Source: Novosphingobium hassiacum (lineage in GTDB: Bacteria > Pseudomonadota > Alphaproteobacteria > Sphingomonadales > Sphingomonadaceae). From it: a stretch of 64,000 bases of DNA. The notes under the pieces are model-generated. The model was not told the origin of the DNA and made no database searches. It was given only the letters and a program-made list of their open reading frames with translations. Shown here one piece after another: positions 41,529 to 51,156 of this stretch. The position numbers and the translations under genes were made by a program. The number at the start of each line of letters is the position of its first letter. Within the stretch, counting starts at the first letter, position 1. The stretch spans positions 1-64,000 of the forward strand of contig NZ_JACICY010000009.1 of assembly GCF_014196055.1 (NCBI RefSeq). Direction: 5' to 3'.

Positions 41529-41921
41529 TCAATCATTGTCCGCCTGCGAACGCACCTCGACCAAAAGCTGCGAGACTGCTGTAGCGTCATTTACTAAGAG
41601 CCTGGCACCAAAGCTTTTGGCCATAAACGGATGACGGACCATCTTTGGCAAATAGGCGTCGGCCTGGGCGAGCACCGTGCCCGATTGACCAAGCGCTTCG
41701 ATGTGAATGTGGCCCCGGACAAGACTGTAGTTCCTGCGCCGAACCTGTCCCCAAACCTCGATGCCATGCTTTCTCTGGTAGGCGTGAGCCCAGCGGATCG
41801 AGACGCGCTCATTCGAATTCTGGGTAATCGGGATCTTGAGCTCAGGCCCCATGGAGCAGCCGCCGACTGCCAAGGCGAGGGTGACGGAGGTCAGGCCCAG
41901 CTTCAATCTGGATAGAAACAT
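41529..41921 (-). CDS. Small lipoprotein, paralogue of the one at 56729
   Basis: A 130-residue lipoprotein. Its signal ends in a lipobox (LALAVGGCSMG). The mature part has the strand pattern VWGQVRRRNYSLVRGHIHIE then ALGQSGTVLAQADAYLPKM. The segment GHIHIEALGQSGTVLAQADA matches GHLHIEGLGAQGEVLVKADA of the second lipoprotein (56729-57112). ATG 41921 with AAAGGGG upstream is preferred to ATG 41936. It is the last gene of the Czc-type operon. Role unknown; perhaps a periplasmic metal-binding or envelope protein. Confidence 0.7.
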   Translation of the reverse strand: MFLSRLKLGLTSVTLALAVGGCSMGPELKIPITQNSNERVSIRWAHAYQRKHGIEVWGQVRRRNYSLVRGHIHIEALGQSGTVLAQADAYLPKMVRHPFMAKSFGARLLVNDATAVSQLLVEVRSQADND

Positions 41922-41952
41922 GTTAGCCCCTTTCATTGGTGTGGACGCATCA

Positions 41953-42636
41953 TCACATCAGTTCCTCGAGCACGAGCAGCCCGAGGAAACCGACGAAGAA
42001 CATCGAAGAAATAAGCGGCGTGTCCGGCTTCTCATGCGCCTCGACCAGCAGCTCTTCGGTCACGAGGTAGAGGAGGGCCATCAGCCCGAAACTCAGGAAG
42101 CCGGTGATGACGACGGGCGGTAGCATCGCAACGGGTGTCGCGGTGAGAGCCCCAAGCGGGAGTAGGAGGCCAAGCCCGATAGCGATGGCCAGAATGCGGC
42201 GGGGCCCCGCCTTTTCCTCCTGCAATTCCGAAGTTACGGATAGCCCGAGAAACAGGATCTCGAGCGTCAGGGCTGCGGTCAGCAGGATCCCGGCGCGATC
42301 ACCGGCAATAAAGGCGAGACCCAGCACGAGGCCGTCGATGAAAATGTCGATGCCGGTTGCGCTCAGCATGGCAAAGGGACCGGAGGAGCGTTCCTCGAAC
42401 GCCTTGATCGCGAGCATCACGCCAACGCCGATAGCGCCGCCGATCAGCGTCGCCGCAGGTGAGGCCTCGTGCTTGATCTGGGGAAGGATTTCGACCGCAG
42501 CTGCCGCGAAAACCACCCCTGCCGCGAGATGCTGGGTCGCGCTAACAAAGGTTGCGCCAGGACGGCGCCAAAGCGCGACGAGTGTTCCGATGATCACGGC
42601 GCCTAGGGGGATCAGGGTATAGGGCAGGGCCTGCAC
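41953..42636 (-). CDS. ZIP-family metal transporter
   Basis: A 227-residue membrane protein with about seven helices. Motifs: LAAGVVFAAAAVEILPQIKHE, ATGIDIFIDGLVLGLAFIAG and LTLEILFLGLSVTSELQEEK, the TM4/TM5 metal-site region of ZIP transporters. Most ZIP proteins import Zn, Fe or Mn, but some bacterial ones move metals down-gradient. A GTG start lies 3 bp after the ATPase stop. Its place at the end of an export operon is unusual for an importer. Confidence 0.82.
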   Translation of the reverse strand: MQALPYTLIPLGAVIIGTLVALWRRPGATFVSATQHLAAGVVFAAAAVEILPQIKHEASPAATLIGGAIGVGVMLAIKAFEERSSGPFAMLSATGIDIFIDGLVLGLAFIAGDRAGILLTAALTLEILFLGLSVTSELQEEKAGPRRILAIAIGLGLLLPLGALTATPVAMLPPVVITGFLSFGLMALLYLVTEELLVEAHEKPDTPLISSMFFVGFLGLLVLEELM

Positions 42637-42639
42637 CTG

Positions 42640-45102
42640 TCAGCGCTCCCTTGCGCCGATGTTGCGGAAGGCCAGTAGCCGCAATGCGTTGAAGACCACG
42701 AGCAGGGTCGAGCCCTCGTGCATCGCAACCGCAGGACCAATTCCGAGACCGAGGATAGTCGCTGGGACCAGCAGCGCAACCACTCCCAAGCTGACAAAGA
42801 CGTTCTGGCGGATGATGGCGCGGGTTTGGCGGCTTAATCCAACCGCGAAGGGCAAGTGCGACAGATCGTCAGCCATCAGCGCCACGTCTGCGGTTTCGAG
42901 CGCGACGTTGGACCCTGCAGCGCCCATGGCTATGCCAACAGTGGCGCTGGCCATGGCCGGTGCGTCATTGACCCCATCGCCGACCATGGCGACGCGGGTT
43001 GATGCCTTGAGCTTCTTGATCGCCGCGACCTTGTCTTCCGGCAGGAGATCGCCCCAGGCCTCATCGATGCCGACCTGTGCCGCGACGGCTTCGGCAACGC
43101 GCTGGTGGTCACCTGAGATCATGATGATCCGTTTGATGCCGATGCGGCGCAGTTGGGCGATCGCATCGCGTGCGCTTTCGCGGGGCGTGTCCATCAGTCC
43201 GATTGCGCCGAGGTCACGATCCCCCTGGCGCACCACCATGCTCGTCTGTCCGCCTTCACGTAGTCTGGCGATGGCAGCGGTCATATCTTCAGACAGCGGC
43301 GCGATGCCGTCTGTGCCGAACATCTCGGCCTTGCCGATGAGGACATCCGTTCCGTCGACCCGCGCGGCGACGCCGCGGCCCGTAAGGCTTGTAACGCTTT
43401 CGGCCCGCGGGATGACATGATCGCCGGTGTGTTCGCGTCCGTCCCGGGCGATGGCTTGTGCCAAGGGATGATCGCTGAGGCTTTCAACCGCGACAGCGAC
43501 AGCCATCAATTCTTCGCGCGACACACCCGGCGCGGTGATGATGTCGCGGATACTCGGCTCGCCGATGGTCAGGGTGCCGGTCTTGTCGAAGGCTATCGCA
43601 TCCAGCGATCCCAGAAGTTCCAACGGCGCACCGCCTTTGACCAGAACGCCGCCGCGGGCGGCGCGGGCGACGCCGGAAAGGACCGCGCTCGGCGTCGCGA
43701 TCGCGAGTGCGCAGGGACTGGCCGCAACCAGCACCGCCATTGCGCGGTAGAAGCTGTCGCGGAACGGTTCGTCGATCACGGTCCAGGCGAACAGCAGCAG
43801 AGCGCACAGACCCAGAACAGCCGGAACAAAATAGCGCTCGAACCGGTCGGTGAAGCGCTGGGTCGGTGACTTTTGTGTTTCGGCTTCGCTGACCAGCTGC
43901 ACCACACGCGCCAACGTGCTTTCGCTGGCGAGCCGGGTCACTTCGACCTCAATCAGGCCGCTGCCATTGATCGTGCCGGCAAAGACCCGGCTCGCAGCAT
44001 CGACCTTATCTGCGTGCGCGCGAGCTGCGGCAGGATCGTCGACCGGCCGCTTGTCGACAGGGATACTTTCGCCCGTGACGGGTGCCTGATCGATCGCCGA
44101 ATTGCCGCTGAGAACGAACCCGTCAGCGGCAACGCGCTGGTCGGGCTTGATCACGATGATGTCGCCGACGACCAGTTGTTCGACCGGGATCTCTTCGGTT
44201 CCGCCATTCTCAAGGCGCAGGAGTGCGGTCTGCGGAGCAAGTTTGGCCAGCGCTTCGATCGCCTTCTTGGCCCGACCCATGGCATAGTGCTCAAGCGTAT
44301 GGCCGAGACTGAACAGGAAGAGCAGAAGCGCGCCCTCGGCCCAGGCACCCAGGGCCGCCGCACCGGCTGCGGCGACCAGCATCAGCGTATCGATCTCAAA
44401 GCGGCGCGCCTTCAGGTTTTCGATGGCTTCGCGCAAGGTGAAGAAACCGCCGGCACCGTAGGCGGCGATGTAGCAGGCAAGAGGCACCCGGGACGGGAGC
44501 CCGGATGCGAGTTTTTCCAATCCAAAGCCGATTGCCAGCGAGGTCCCGCAGGCCAGCGCGAACGCAAGCTCGGTCCAGGGGCCAAACAGACCGGCATCGG
44601 CGTGGGCATGGTCGCCGGGACCGTGCGCATGTCCCGCATGCTCATCGATGGCTAGATCTTCAAAGTTCATCCCGAGCGTTTTGAGCGCCGCGGACAGCGA
44701 TTGCCGATCGGTGAGACTGCTGTCGAACTCGACCCGGATCATCCCGGCAGCACTGATCGATGCTTCGATCACGCCCGGCAGCCTTCCTGCCTGTTGCTCG
44801 ATCCGGCGGGCCTCTCGCGGGTTGATGGTTTGTCCAAGATCCCAGACAACGTGACCGAAGCGCGCGCTGATTTCGGCACCGGCTGCCTCCACCGCCGAGC
44901 GAACCTGCGTCAGCGACAAACGCGAAGGATCGTAGTGAACGCACAGGAGTGGAGGCGAACCCGCAGCCTGGGGCGCAACATGCGCTTCCTCCACGCCATC
45001 ACGTGCGCGCAGCACATCCTGCAGCCTCGTTACGCAGCGATCTGCCTCGTCGCCGACCTCGGGAAGAACCAGCGGAATTTCGATTTTGAGCTTTTCGATC
45101 AT
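42640..45102 (-). CDS. P1B-4-type heavy-metal ATPase (Co/Zn/Cd)
   Basis: An 820-residue metal export pump. The N-terminal ~150 residues form two HMA-like ferredoxin folds without CxxC. A His-rich loop (HAGHAHGPGDHAHADAG) precedes the first helix. The membrane motif is SPCALAIATP, not CPC, and the last helices carry HEGSTLLVVFNALRLL. SPC plus HEG(G/S)(T/S) defines the P1B-4 group (Co, also Zn/Cd/Fe). Standard motifs TGES, DKTGTLT, HPLAQA and [10 protein letters not shown] are present. It overlaps the CzcC-like gene by 4 bp. Confidence 0.9.
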   Translation of the reverse strand: MIEKLKIEIPLVLPEVGDEADRCVTRLQDVLRARDGVEEAHVAPQAAGSPPLLCVHYDPSRLSLTQVRSAVEAAGAEISARFGHVVWDLGQTINPREARRIEQQAGRLPGVIEASISAAGMIRVEFDSSLTDRQSLSAALKTLGMNFEDLAIDEHAGHAHGPGDHAHADAGLFGPWTELAFALACGTSLAIGFGLEKLASGLPSRVPLACYIAAYGAGGFFTLREAIENLKARRFEIDTLMLVAAAGAAALGAWAEGALLLFLFSLGHTLEHYAMGRAKKAIEALAKLAPQTALLRLENGGTEEIPVEQLVVGDIIVIKPDQRVAADGFVLSGNSAIDQAPVTGESIPVDKRPVDDPAAARAHADKVDAASRVFAGTINGSGLIEVEVTRLASESTLARVVQLVSEAETQKSPTQRFTDRFERYFVPAVLGLCALLLFAWTVIDEPFRDSFYRAMAVLVAASPCALAIATPSAVLSGVARAARGGVLVKGGAPLELLGSLDAIAFDKTGTLTIGEPSIRDIITAPGVSREELMAVAVAVESLSDHPLAQAIARDGREHTGDHVIPRAESVTSLTGRGVAARVDGTDVLIGKAEMFGTDGIAPLSEDMTAAIARLREGGQTSMVVRQGDRDLGAIGLMDTPRESARDAIAQLRRIGIKRIIMISGDHQRVAEAVAAQVGIDEAWGDLLPEDKVAAIKKLKASTRVAMVGDGVNDAPAMASATVGIAMGAAGSNVALETADVALMADDLSHLPFAVGLSRQTRAIIRQNVFVSLGVVALLVPATILGLGIGPAVAMHEGSTLLVVFNALRLLAFRNIGARER

Positions 45103-46349
45103 TTCGGTGCCTCTGCCTGGTGGCTGCAGTTCAACCACAACGCGTGCGCGTCGATCCGCAGCTTGGTTTCGGCGCGTAAGGCAGCAGTTCGTGCCTGGCT
45201 TTCAGCCAAGGCCGCTTCCTTGGCCTGTCGCTCAGCGTAAAGCAGGTCGGCTAGGTCGACGTGGCCAAGCCGGTAGCCGGCGCGCAATCGTCCGACTGCC
45301 TTTGCGCTGCTGAGCGCTGCTGCCTGACTCGCTTGCCAGGTTTGGGAGCTGCCGAGTGCGGTCGAATAGTCTGTCGTCGCCATCTCCTGAACGTCGAAGC
45401 GGGCGCTGGCCGCATCCGCTGCGGCAACTTGAGCTTCGGCTTGGGCCCGTCCGGACAGTGCCGAGCGATAGCGGCCTCCGATCGGGACCGAGAACACGAC
45501 CCCGGCCCCTTTCTCGATCCCGCCCCGTTCGCTGAACACGCGCGCGCCTATGGTTGGATCGGCCATGCGGTCTCGGCGGCTGCGCTCGGACAAGGCCGCG
45601 AGACGATCGGCTTCTGCAATGGCTGCCGGCAACTCGTGGTTGCAGGTGACGACCGCGTCGCGCAGCCGGGCCAGTTCCTCGATGGGGAGGCCCGCTTCCG
45701 GCAATAGCGGCGCTTCTGCCGGGAGAGCAATTCCCGGAAATTGGGCCTCAAGCCGGCTGCGCGCGATGCTAGCCCGGCCGCGTGCGGCATCCAGCGCCGA
45801 CTTGTTGGTTGCCACCTCCGCCATGGCCCGATCGGCATCAACCATGGCTGCGTCCTGCACCCGGACCTGGCTATCGACCCCGCGATAAGCCCGTTCGAGT
45901 GTGGCTTGTGTGTCGCTGAGAATGCGTACGTCAGCTTCGGCAGCGAGCCAGTCCCACCACAGTTCGCCCAGTTGCAGTGCGAGCTGATGCCGCACCTCGT
46001 CTGCCCGCAGTTCGGCAACCTGGATGCCAAGACTGCCGGCCTTGCGATCGAGCGCTCCCTTGCCCGGCAATCGGATCGGGCGTTCGACGGTTACCGAATA
46101 TTCGCCGAAATTGCCCTCGCCCTGGACCGAGCGCCGGGCATAATCGCCGGAAACGGTGAACTCATGCGGGCTGGCTCGCAACGCTCCGGCCTCTTGCCGG
46201 GCGGCATCGATCTTGGCGTCCGCCGCGCGGGCACGCGGATGGGTTGCAATAGCCTCTTGCACGGCGGCCTCGGGAAGTCCGGGAAGCGACTGGGCAAGGG
46301 CCGGGGCGGCGAAAAGGAGCGGCAGAGCCGCAATCAGTCTGAGTTTCAT
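45099..46349 (-). CDS. czcC: CzcC-like outer membrane factor (TolC family)
   Basis: A 416-residue outer-membrane channel for the heavy-metal RND pump. Signal MKLRLIAALPLLFAAPALAQ; OEP coiled-coil repeats include EAIATHPRARAADAKIDAAR and a second half with LRAGYRLGHVDLADLLYAER. It is coupled by 4-bp overlaps to the pump gene upstream and the ATPase downstream. Gene order B-A-C here differs from the C-B-A order of the Cupriavidus czc operon. Confidence 0.88.
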   Translation of the reverse strand: MKLRLIAALPLLFAAPALAQSLPGLPEAAVQEAIATHPRARAADAKIDAARQEAGALRASPHEFTVSGDYARRSVQGEGNFGEYSVTVERPIRLPGKGALDRKAGSLGIQVAELRADEVRHQLALQLGELWWDWLAAEADVRILSDTQATLERAYRGVDSQVRVQDAAMVDADRAMAEVATNKSALDAARGRASIARSRLEAQFPGIALPAEAPLLPEAGLPIEELARLRDAVVTCNHELPAAIAEADRLAALSERSRRDRMADPTIGARVFSERGGIEKGAGVVFSVPIGGRYRSALSGRAQAEAQVAAADAASARFDVQEMATTDYSTALGSSQTWQASQAAALSSAKAVGRLRAGYRLGHVDLADLLYAERQAKEAALAESQARTAALRAETKLRIDAHALWLNCSHQAEAPK

Positions 46350-49300
46350 GCCGAAGCGCTTTCCATCCCGTCATCGAGCGCGGCGCGCTCGGCGGGATTC
46401 TCGCCGAACCGCTCGTAGAGCATCGGCAGGAGGAACAGGGTGAGCAGCGTCGATGTGATGATACCGCCGATCACGACCACCGCGAGTGGCCGCTGGATCT
46501 CGCTGCCAGGGCCGCTGGCGAAGAGCAGCGGCACCAGCCCGAAGGCTGTGATGGATGCGGTCATCAATACGGGCCGCAATCGTCGTTCCGCGCCCCGCCG
46601 GACGGCTTCGCCTATGGTTAGGCCCTGCTCACGCAATTGGCGGAAGTAGGTGACCATGACGAGCCCGTTGAGCACAGCAATGCCGAGCAGGGCGATGAAG
46701 CCGACCGAAGCGGGAACCGAAAGATATTCGCCCGAGACCGCCAGCGTGATTATTCCGCCAACGACCGCGAAGGGGATCATCGCAATGATGAGCAGTGAGG
46801 CCCGCATCGAGCGCAGCGTCCAGAACAGCACGCCGAAGATCAGCAGTAGCGCGACTGGCAGGACCACGCCGAGGCGGGCAGAAGCGCGCTGCTGATTTTC
46901 GAACTGACCGCCCCATTCAAACCGGTAGCCCGGCGGAAGCTTCACGTTCCGTGCGATATCGGCCTTGGCGTCATTGACGAAACCAACCAGGTCGCGGCCC
47001 GAAACGAAGGCCTGGACCACGGCGAAACGCGAACCGTTCTCGTGATCGAGTTTTACCGGGCCTTCCACTTGGCTGATCCGGGCGACGTCGCCCACTCTCA
47101 AGAGGGTGCCGTCCGGACTGCGGATCATCTGGCTGGTGAATGTATCGGGATTGCCGGCATTGGCGGGATCGCCCTTGATGACGATCGGCACCCGCCGATT
47201 GCCTTCGGCAACAACACCCGCCCGGCTGCCCTCAAGCTGGGCACGCAGTGCATCCTGCAACTCAGCCACCGGCATGCCGGCGCGCCCGGCCGCGAGCCGA
47301 TCAATGTCGATCTGAAGGTAGTCCACCTTGTCATCGGCCAGCGTCTTGACCTCGGTTACGCCGCGAATCTTGCGCAACCGGCCTTGCGTCTGGGCTGCGA
47401 GCTCGCCCAAGGTCTTGAGGTCAGGCCCGAAAATCTTGAGCGCGAGATCGCCGCGCACGCCCGTCAGCATTTCCGAGACGCGCATTTCGATGGGTTGGGT
47501 GAAGGCCGGTTCGACGCCCGGCATGTCTTCCATTGCGAGGCGGATCTGCTCGACCAGCCAGTCCTTGTCCTGGACGCGCCATTCCGAGCGGGGCTTCAGA
47601 CGCATGAAGCTGTCGGTGTCGTTGAGCGACATTGGATCGAGACCAAGCTCGTCGGAGCCGACCCGGGCGATAATGTCCTGCACTTCGGGCACCTTCGCCA
47701 TGACGAGGCGCTGCGCCTTGAGGTCGCCGGCAATGCTGTGGTCAAGCCCGATGCTGGGCTGCTTTTCGAGCTGCATCAGCACCGCACCCTCGTCCATCGT
47801 GGGCATGAAGGTCTTGCCGATGAAGGTATAAGCCAGCGCTGCGGCGAGCAGAGAGCCGCCCGCGATCGCGAAAACCGTGCGCCGGTTGTCAAAGGCCCAA
47901 TGCAGGGATTTGCTGTAAAGCGGTGAAAGCTGGCGCATCAGCCACGGCTCATCGTGCCCGGCATCCTGTTTAAGCCCGAAATAGGCCAGCACCGGGATCA
48001 AGGTCAGCGAGAGGACCAGCGCGCCTGCCAGCGCGAGCACGATCGTCAGCGCGACCGGTCCGAACAGCTTGCCTTCGAGGCCTTGCAAAGTGAGCAGCGG
48101 CAGGAAAACCAGCGCAATGATCACCATGCCCGATGTCACCGGGACCACGACCTCGCTGGTCGCGACCAGGACCTGGTGGATCTTGCTGGTCGACTGATGA
48201 TGCGGATGAGCAAAGCGGTCGACCACGTTTTCGACCACGACGACCGCCCCATCGACCAGCATGCCGATGGCGATGGCGAGGCCGCCAAGGCTCATCAGGT
48301 TGGCGGACATGCCGAACCAGCGCATCAGGATGAAGGTCACGAGCGTCGCCATCGGCAGCGCGGCCGCGACGATCAGAGAGGCGCGAACGTTTCCGAGGAA
48401 CAGGAACAGCAGAATCACCACCAGGATGCTGGCTTCGAGCAACGCTTCCTCGACCGTGGAGACCGCATGGCCAACCAGTTCCGAACGATCGTAGAAGACA
48501 TCGACCGTCATGCCCTTGGGCAGACTGCGCTCGATCTCGGCCATGCGCTCCTTGACGCCGCCGACCACTTTGCTGGCATCAGCGCCGCGTAACGCGATCA
48601 CCAGCCCCTGGACGGTTTCTTCCTTGCCGTTCTTGGTCACGGCGCCGTAGCGGGTGAGGCTTCCCGTGGTGACTGTCGCAACATCGCCAAGCCGCAGAAC
48701 GCCGCTCGCACCGCTGCGGATGACGATCGCACGCAAATCGTCGGCCGTTTGGATTGCCCCTACCGACCGCACGATAAGCGTGCTCTCGCCATTGGCGAGG
48801 CGTCCGGCACCGTCGTTGCGATTGCCACTCTCGACCGCGGTTTGGATGTCGTGATAGGTCAGCCCGGCCGCAGCCATGGCACCGGGATCTGGGCGTACCT
48901 CGAAAGTCTCGGCGTGCCCGCCCAGCGAATTGACATCGGCAACGCCCGGAACCGTGCGTAGGGCCGGTCGGATCGTCCAATCAAGCATCCGGCGCTTTTC
49001 GGCGAGTGATTGCGGGCCTTCGATCGTGAACATGTAAACGTCGGAAAGCGGCGTCGAGATCGGCGCGAGGCCTCCTTCAACCGAAGCGGGCAGGTCGCCC
49101 ATGACGTTGTTCAGCCGTTCGGTAACTTGGCTGCGGGCCCAGTAGATGTCGCTGCTGTCGGAAAAATCGATCGTGATGTCGGCGATGCCGTATTTGGCCA
49201 TCGATCTCAGAATCTGCTGGTTCGGGATTCCCAGCATTTCCATTTCAATAGGTGTAATGACCCGGCTTTCGACCTCCTCGGGGGTCATCCCGGGCGCTTT

Positions 49301-49453
49301 CAGGATGATCTTGACCTGGGTGGTTGAGATATCCGGGAAGGCGTCGATCGGGAGATTCTTGAACGACCATCCACCGAAGGCGGCAAGCAAGACGGCCAGG
49401 CCAAGCACGGCGAACCGTGCGCCCAGCGACCATTCAACAAGGCGTCTCAGCAT
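46346..49453 (-). CDS. czcA: Heavy-metal RND efflux pump (CzcA/CusA family)
   Basis: About 1035 residues, full length. TM1 ARFAVLGLAVLLAAFGGWSF; porter-domain start FPDISTTQVKIILKAPGMTP EE is typical of HME-RND pumps. The TM4 proton-relay motif is GLAIAIGMLVDGAVVVVENV, with DGA but not the DFG prefix of true CzcA/CnrA, so the exact metal class is unclear. With a P1B-4 ATPase and CDF in the same operon, Co/Zn/Cd is likelier than Cu. ATG 49453 is used; GTG 49456 is an alternative one codon upstream. Confidence 0.92.
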   Translation of the reverse strand: MLRRLVEWSLGARFAVLGLAVLLAAFGGWSFKNLPIDAFPDISTTQVKIILKAPGMTPEEVESRVITPIEMEMLGIPNQQILRSMAKYGIADITIDFSDSSDIYWARSQVTERLNNVMGDLPASVEGGLAPISTPLSDVYMFTIEGPQSLAEKRRMLDWTIRPALRTVPGVADVNSLGGHAETFEVRPDPGAMAAAGLTYHDIQTAVESGNRNDGAGRLANGESTLIVRSVGAIQTADDLRAIVIRSGASGVLRLGDVATVTTGSLTRYGAVTKNGKEETVQGLVIALRGADASKVVGGVKERMAEIERSLPKGMTVDVFYDRSELVGHAVSTVEEALLEASILVVILLFLFLGNVRASLIVAAALPMATLVTFILMRWFGMSANLMSLGGLAIAIGMLVDGAVVVVENVVDRFAHPHHQSTSKIHQVLVATSEVVVPVTSGMVIIALVFLPLLTLQGLEGKLFGPVALTIVLALAGALVLSLTLIPVLAYFGLKQDAGHDEPWLMRQLSPLYSKSLHWAFDNRRTVFAIAGGSLLAAALAYTFIGKTFMPTMDEGAVLMQLEKQPSIGLDHSIAGDLKAQRLVMAKVPEVQDIIARVGSDELGLDPMSLNDTDSFMRLKPRSEWRVQDKDWLVEQIRLAMEDMPGVEPAFTQPIEMRVSEMLTGVRGDLALKIFGPDLKTLGELAAQTQGRLRKIRGVTEVKTLADDKVDYLQIDIDRLAAGRAGMPVAELQDALRAQLEGSRAGVVAEGNRRVPIVIKGDPANAGNPDTFTSQMIRSPDGTLLRVGDVARISQVEGPVKLDHENGSRFAVVQAFVSGRDLVGFVNDAKADIARNVKLPPGYRFEWGGQFENQQRASARLGVVLPVALLLIFGVLFWTLRSMRASLLIIAMIPFAVVGGIITLAVSGEYLSVPASVGFIALLGIAVLNGLVMVTYFRQLREQGLTIGEAVRRGAERRLRPVLMTASITAFGLVPLLFASGPGSEIQRPLAVVVIGGIITSTLLTLFLLPMLYERFGENPAERAALDDGMESASA

Positions 49454-50559
49454 CACTCGCCCCCGCCGCCAAGCAGCATCTTGAGTTCGGGGATCGAGCT
49501 TGCCGCGACGACCTCGCCGGGCTTGAGGCCGGACAGTATGGCGGTTTCGCTTTTGCCGCTGCCGCCAAGCGAAACCTCGCGCAGCGCAAAGCGCTTGCCC
49601 GTGCGCACGAAAACCACGTCCTTGTCGTTGACGCGGGCGAGGGCGGACGACGGGATGCTGACCGCTGCATTGCCGTTGCCGCCACCGATGGCGACCATCA
49701 CCGACTTGCCCGCGATCAGGCCGGGAGCCGCACCGATGCTGGCCTTGGCGACTACGCTGCGGGTGGAGGGATCGATGGTCGAACCGACCGACAGGATTTG
49801 GCCGGTCACATTGCCGGGAAGCGTCACGCTCATTCCTGGCCGAACGCTCGCAGCAAGACGCTCGGGCAGTTGCAGGTCTAGTTGATAGGCGTTGGCCGCA
49901 TCGATCACGAATGGTGCGGTCATGCCATCGACGGGACCGCCGGTCTGGATCGCGACCTTGGAAACCCGCCCGGAGATCGGCGCTCGCAGGGTCACCACAC
50001 CGTTCGCGCTGGCTCCGGAAGCGGCGAGAATCCGGCCGGCTTCGCCCGCCTCCGATTCAGCCTGAGCGAGTTCTGCTCTTGCTTCCTGAACGCGCGCTCC
50101 GGCGATGACACCTTCGCGATAGAGTGCCTCTGCGCGGGAAAGGTTGGCGCGCGCCAGAGTGATCCGAGCCGAGGCGCGTCCGCGCGTGCCCCCGAGTTGC
50201 ATCGCGTCGCGGCTGACCAGGGTGGCGAGCGGTTGGCCGCGGCGCACTTCCTGCCCTTCGATCACAAAGACCTGCCGCACCGCGCCTGGAAGCGCCGCGG
50301 TAACGGCGACCCGGTTTTCCGGGGGCAGCGTCACCATGGCGGGCACGGTGCCCAGAGGCACATCGTTCGTGAGGCGCGCCGCCACGGTCTTGATCCCGAG
50401 CCGGGCAAGCTGCGCGTCGGTCAGCTCGGCAGGCTCAGAACCTGCCGGGGCCTGCTGTGCCGCTGGGGTTGGTGCTTCCTTGGTGCCAAACAGGGCATAG
50501 CCGCTCGCCGCGGCAAGGACGGCAAGTGCGCCGCCCACAACAATATTCCGGGAATTCAT
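49453..50559 (-). CDS. czcB: CzcB-like periplasmic adaptor
   Basis: A 368-residue membrane fusion protein. An N-terminal helix (IVVGGALAVLAAASGYALFG) anchors it. Lipoyl halves are seen at GAVRQVFVIEGQEVRRGQPL and VTLRAPISGRVSKVAIQTGG, with a short hairpin (ARITLARANLSRAEALYREG) between. No N-terminal His-rich domain like that of CusB/CzcB is present. It overlaps czcA by one base and follows the CzcI-like gene by about 60 bp. Confidence 0.9.
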   Translation of the reverse strand: MNSRNIVVGGALAVLAAASGYALFGTKEAPTPAAQQAPAGSEPAELTDAQLARLGIKTVAARLTNDVPLGTVPAMVTLPPENRVAVTAALPGAVRQVFVIEGQEVRRGQPLATLVSRDAMQLGGTRGRASARITLARANLSRAEALYREGVIAGARVQEARAELAQAESEAGEAGRILAASGASANGVVTLRAPISGRVSKVAIQTGGPVDGMTAPFVIDAANAYQLDLQLPERLAASVRPGMSVTLPGNVTGQILSVGSTIDPSTRSVVAKASIGAAPGLIAGKSVMVAIGGGNGNAAVSIPSSALARVNDKDVVFVRTGKRFALREVSLGGSGKSETAILSGLKPGEVVAASSIPELKMLLGGGGE

Positions 50560-50622
50560 TCCGTTGCCTTTCCTGAACGCATGCTGGGACCGGTTCCCAT
50601 AGGAACCGGCCTGGTCGCGGCG

Positions 50623-51009
50623 TCAGGCTAGCGGCGGGTCAATCGGGGGGGCGGTCGCGCGCGATTTCAGCGCACCGAGGGCTGCCGGGAAATGCACTTG
50701 CGCCATGGGCGCAAGATCGCTCGAACCAGCAAGGCCATCCAAATCGGCGGCCATGGGGCAGTGGTGGTGATGAAGCCCCTCGCTGCCCTGTTCGCCTGGG
50801 ATCGATTTATGGTCGACAGACGGCCCATCGTCGTGCTCTGCGCAGTAGGCCGTCACGATACCATCGACCTCGCCCAGATCCGCAGCGACCGCAGGCATGT
50901 GCAATCCGGCCAGAATGACCGAAAAGAGAATTGCAAGACGGATCAGGATGCCACGCACGGTTTGGCGTCTAACAGCCAAGAGGCGAGGTGGCAAATTACG
51001 CTGTTTCAT
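50623..51009 (-). CDS. CzcI-like periplasmic His-rich protein
   Basis: A 128-residue protein with a signal-like helix (GILIRLAILFSVILAGLHMP, then AVAA) and a periplasmic part with CAEHDDGPSVDHKSIPGEQG, EGLHHHHCPMAAD and a Pro-rich end. Position in front of CzcB/A/C and the His/Cys-rich cluster fit CzcI/DUF2946-type proteins thought to tune czc expression. The start at 51009 is favoured since the further upstream part (to 51153) lacks a good signal. The family call is moderate. Confidence 0.6.
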   Translation of the reverse strand: MKQRNLPPRLLAVRRQTVRGILIRLAILFSVILAGLHMPAVAADLGEVDGIVTAYCAEHDDGPSVDHKSIPGEQGSEGLHHHHCPMAADLDGLAGSSDLAPMAQVHFPAALGALKSRATAPPIDPPLA

Positions 51010-51156
51010 GCCGCTGAGACCGATTTGTTCAGGCCGACTTGAGCAACTCGCATGGCATAGGCTCGCATAGCCGAACATCTTCCACGCCGATTGGCAGTCA
51101 TGACACCGTGCTTGGCGCGGATCGCCGTTCAAGTCTGGAAATCCTTGAACCATGTT

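Noticed and set aside
42640..45102. Copper ATPase call for the second P-type ATPase
   Set aside because: Its membrane motif is SPC, not CPC, and it has HEGST near the end, which fits the Co/Zn-type P1B-4 group instead.
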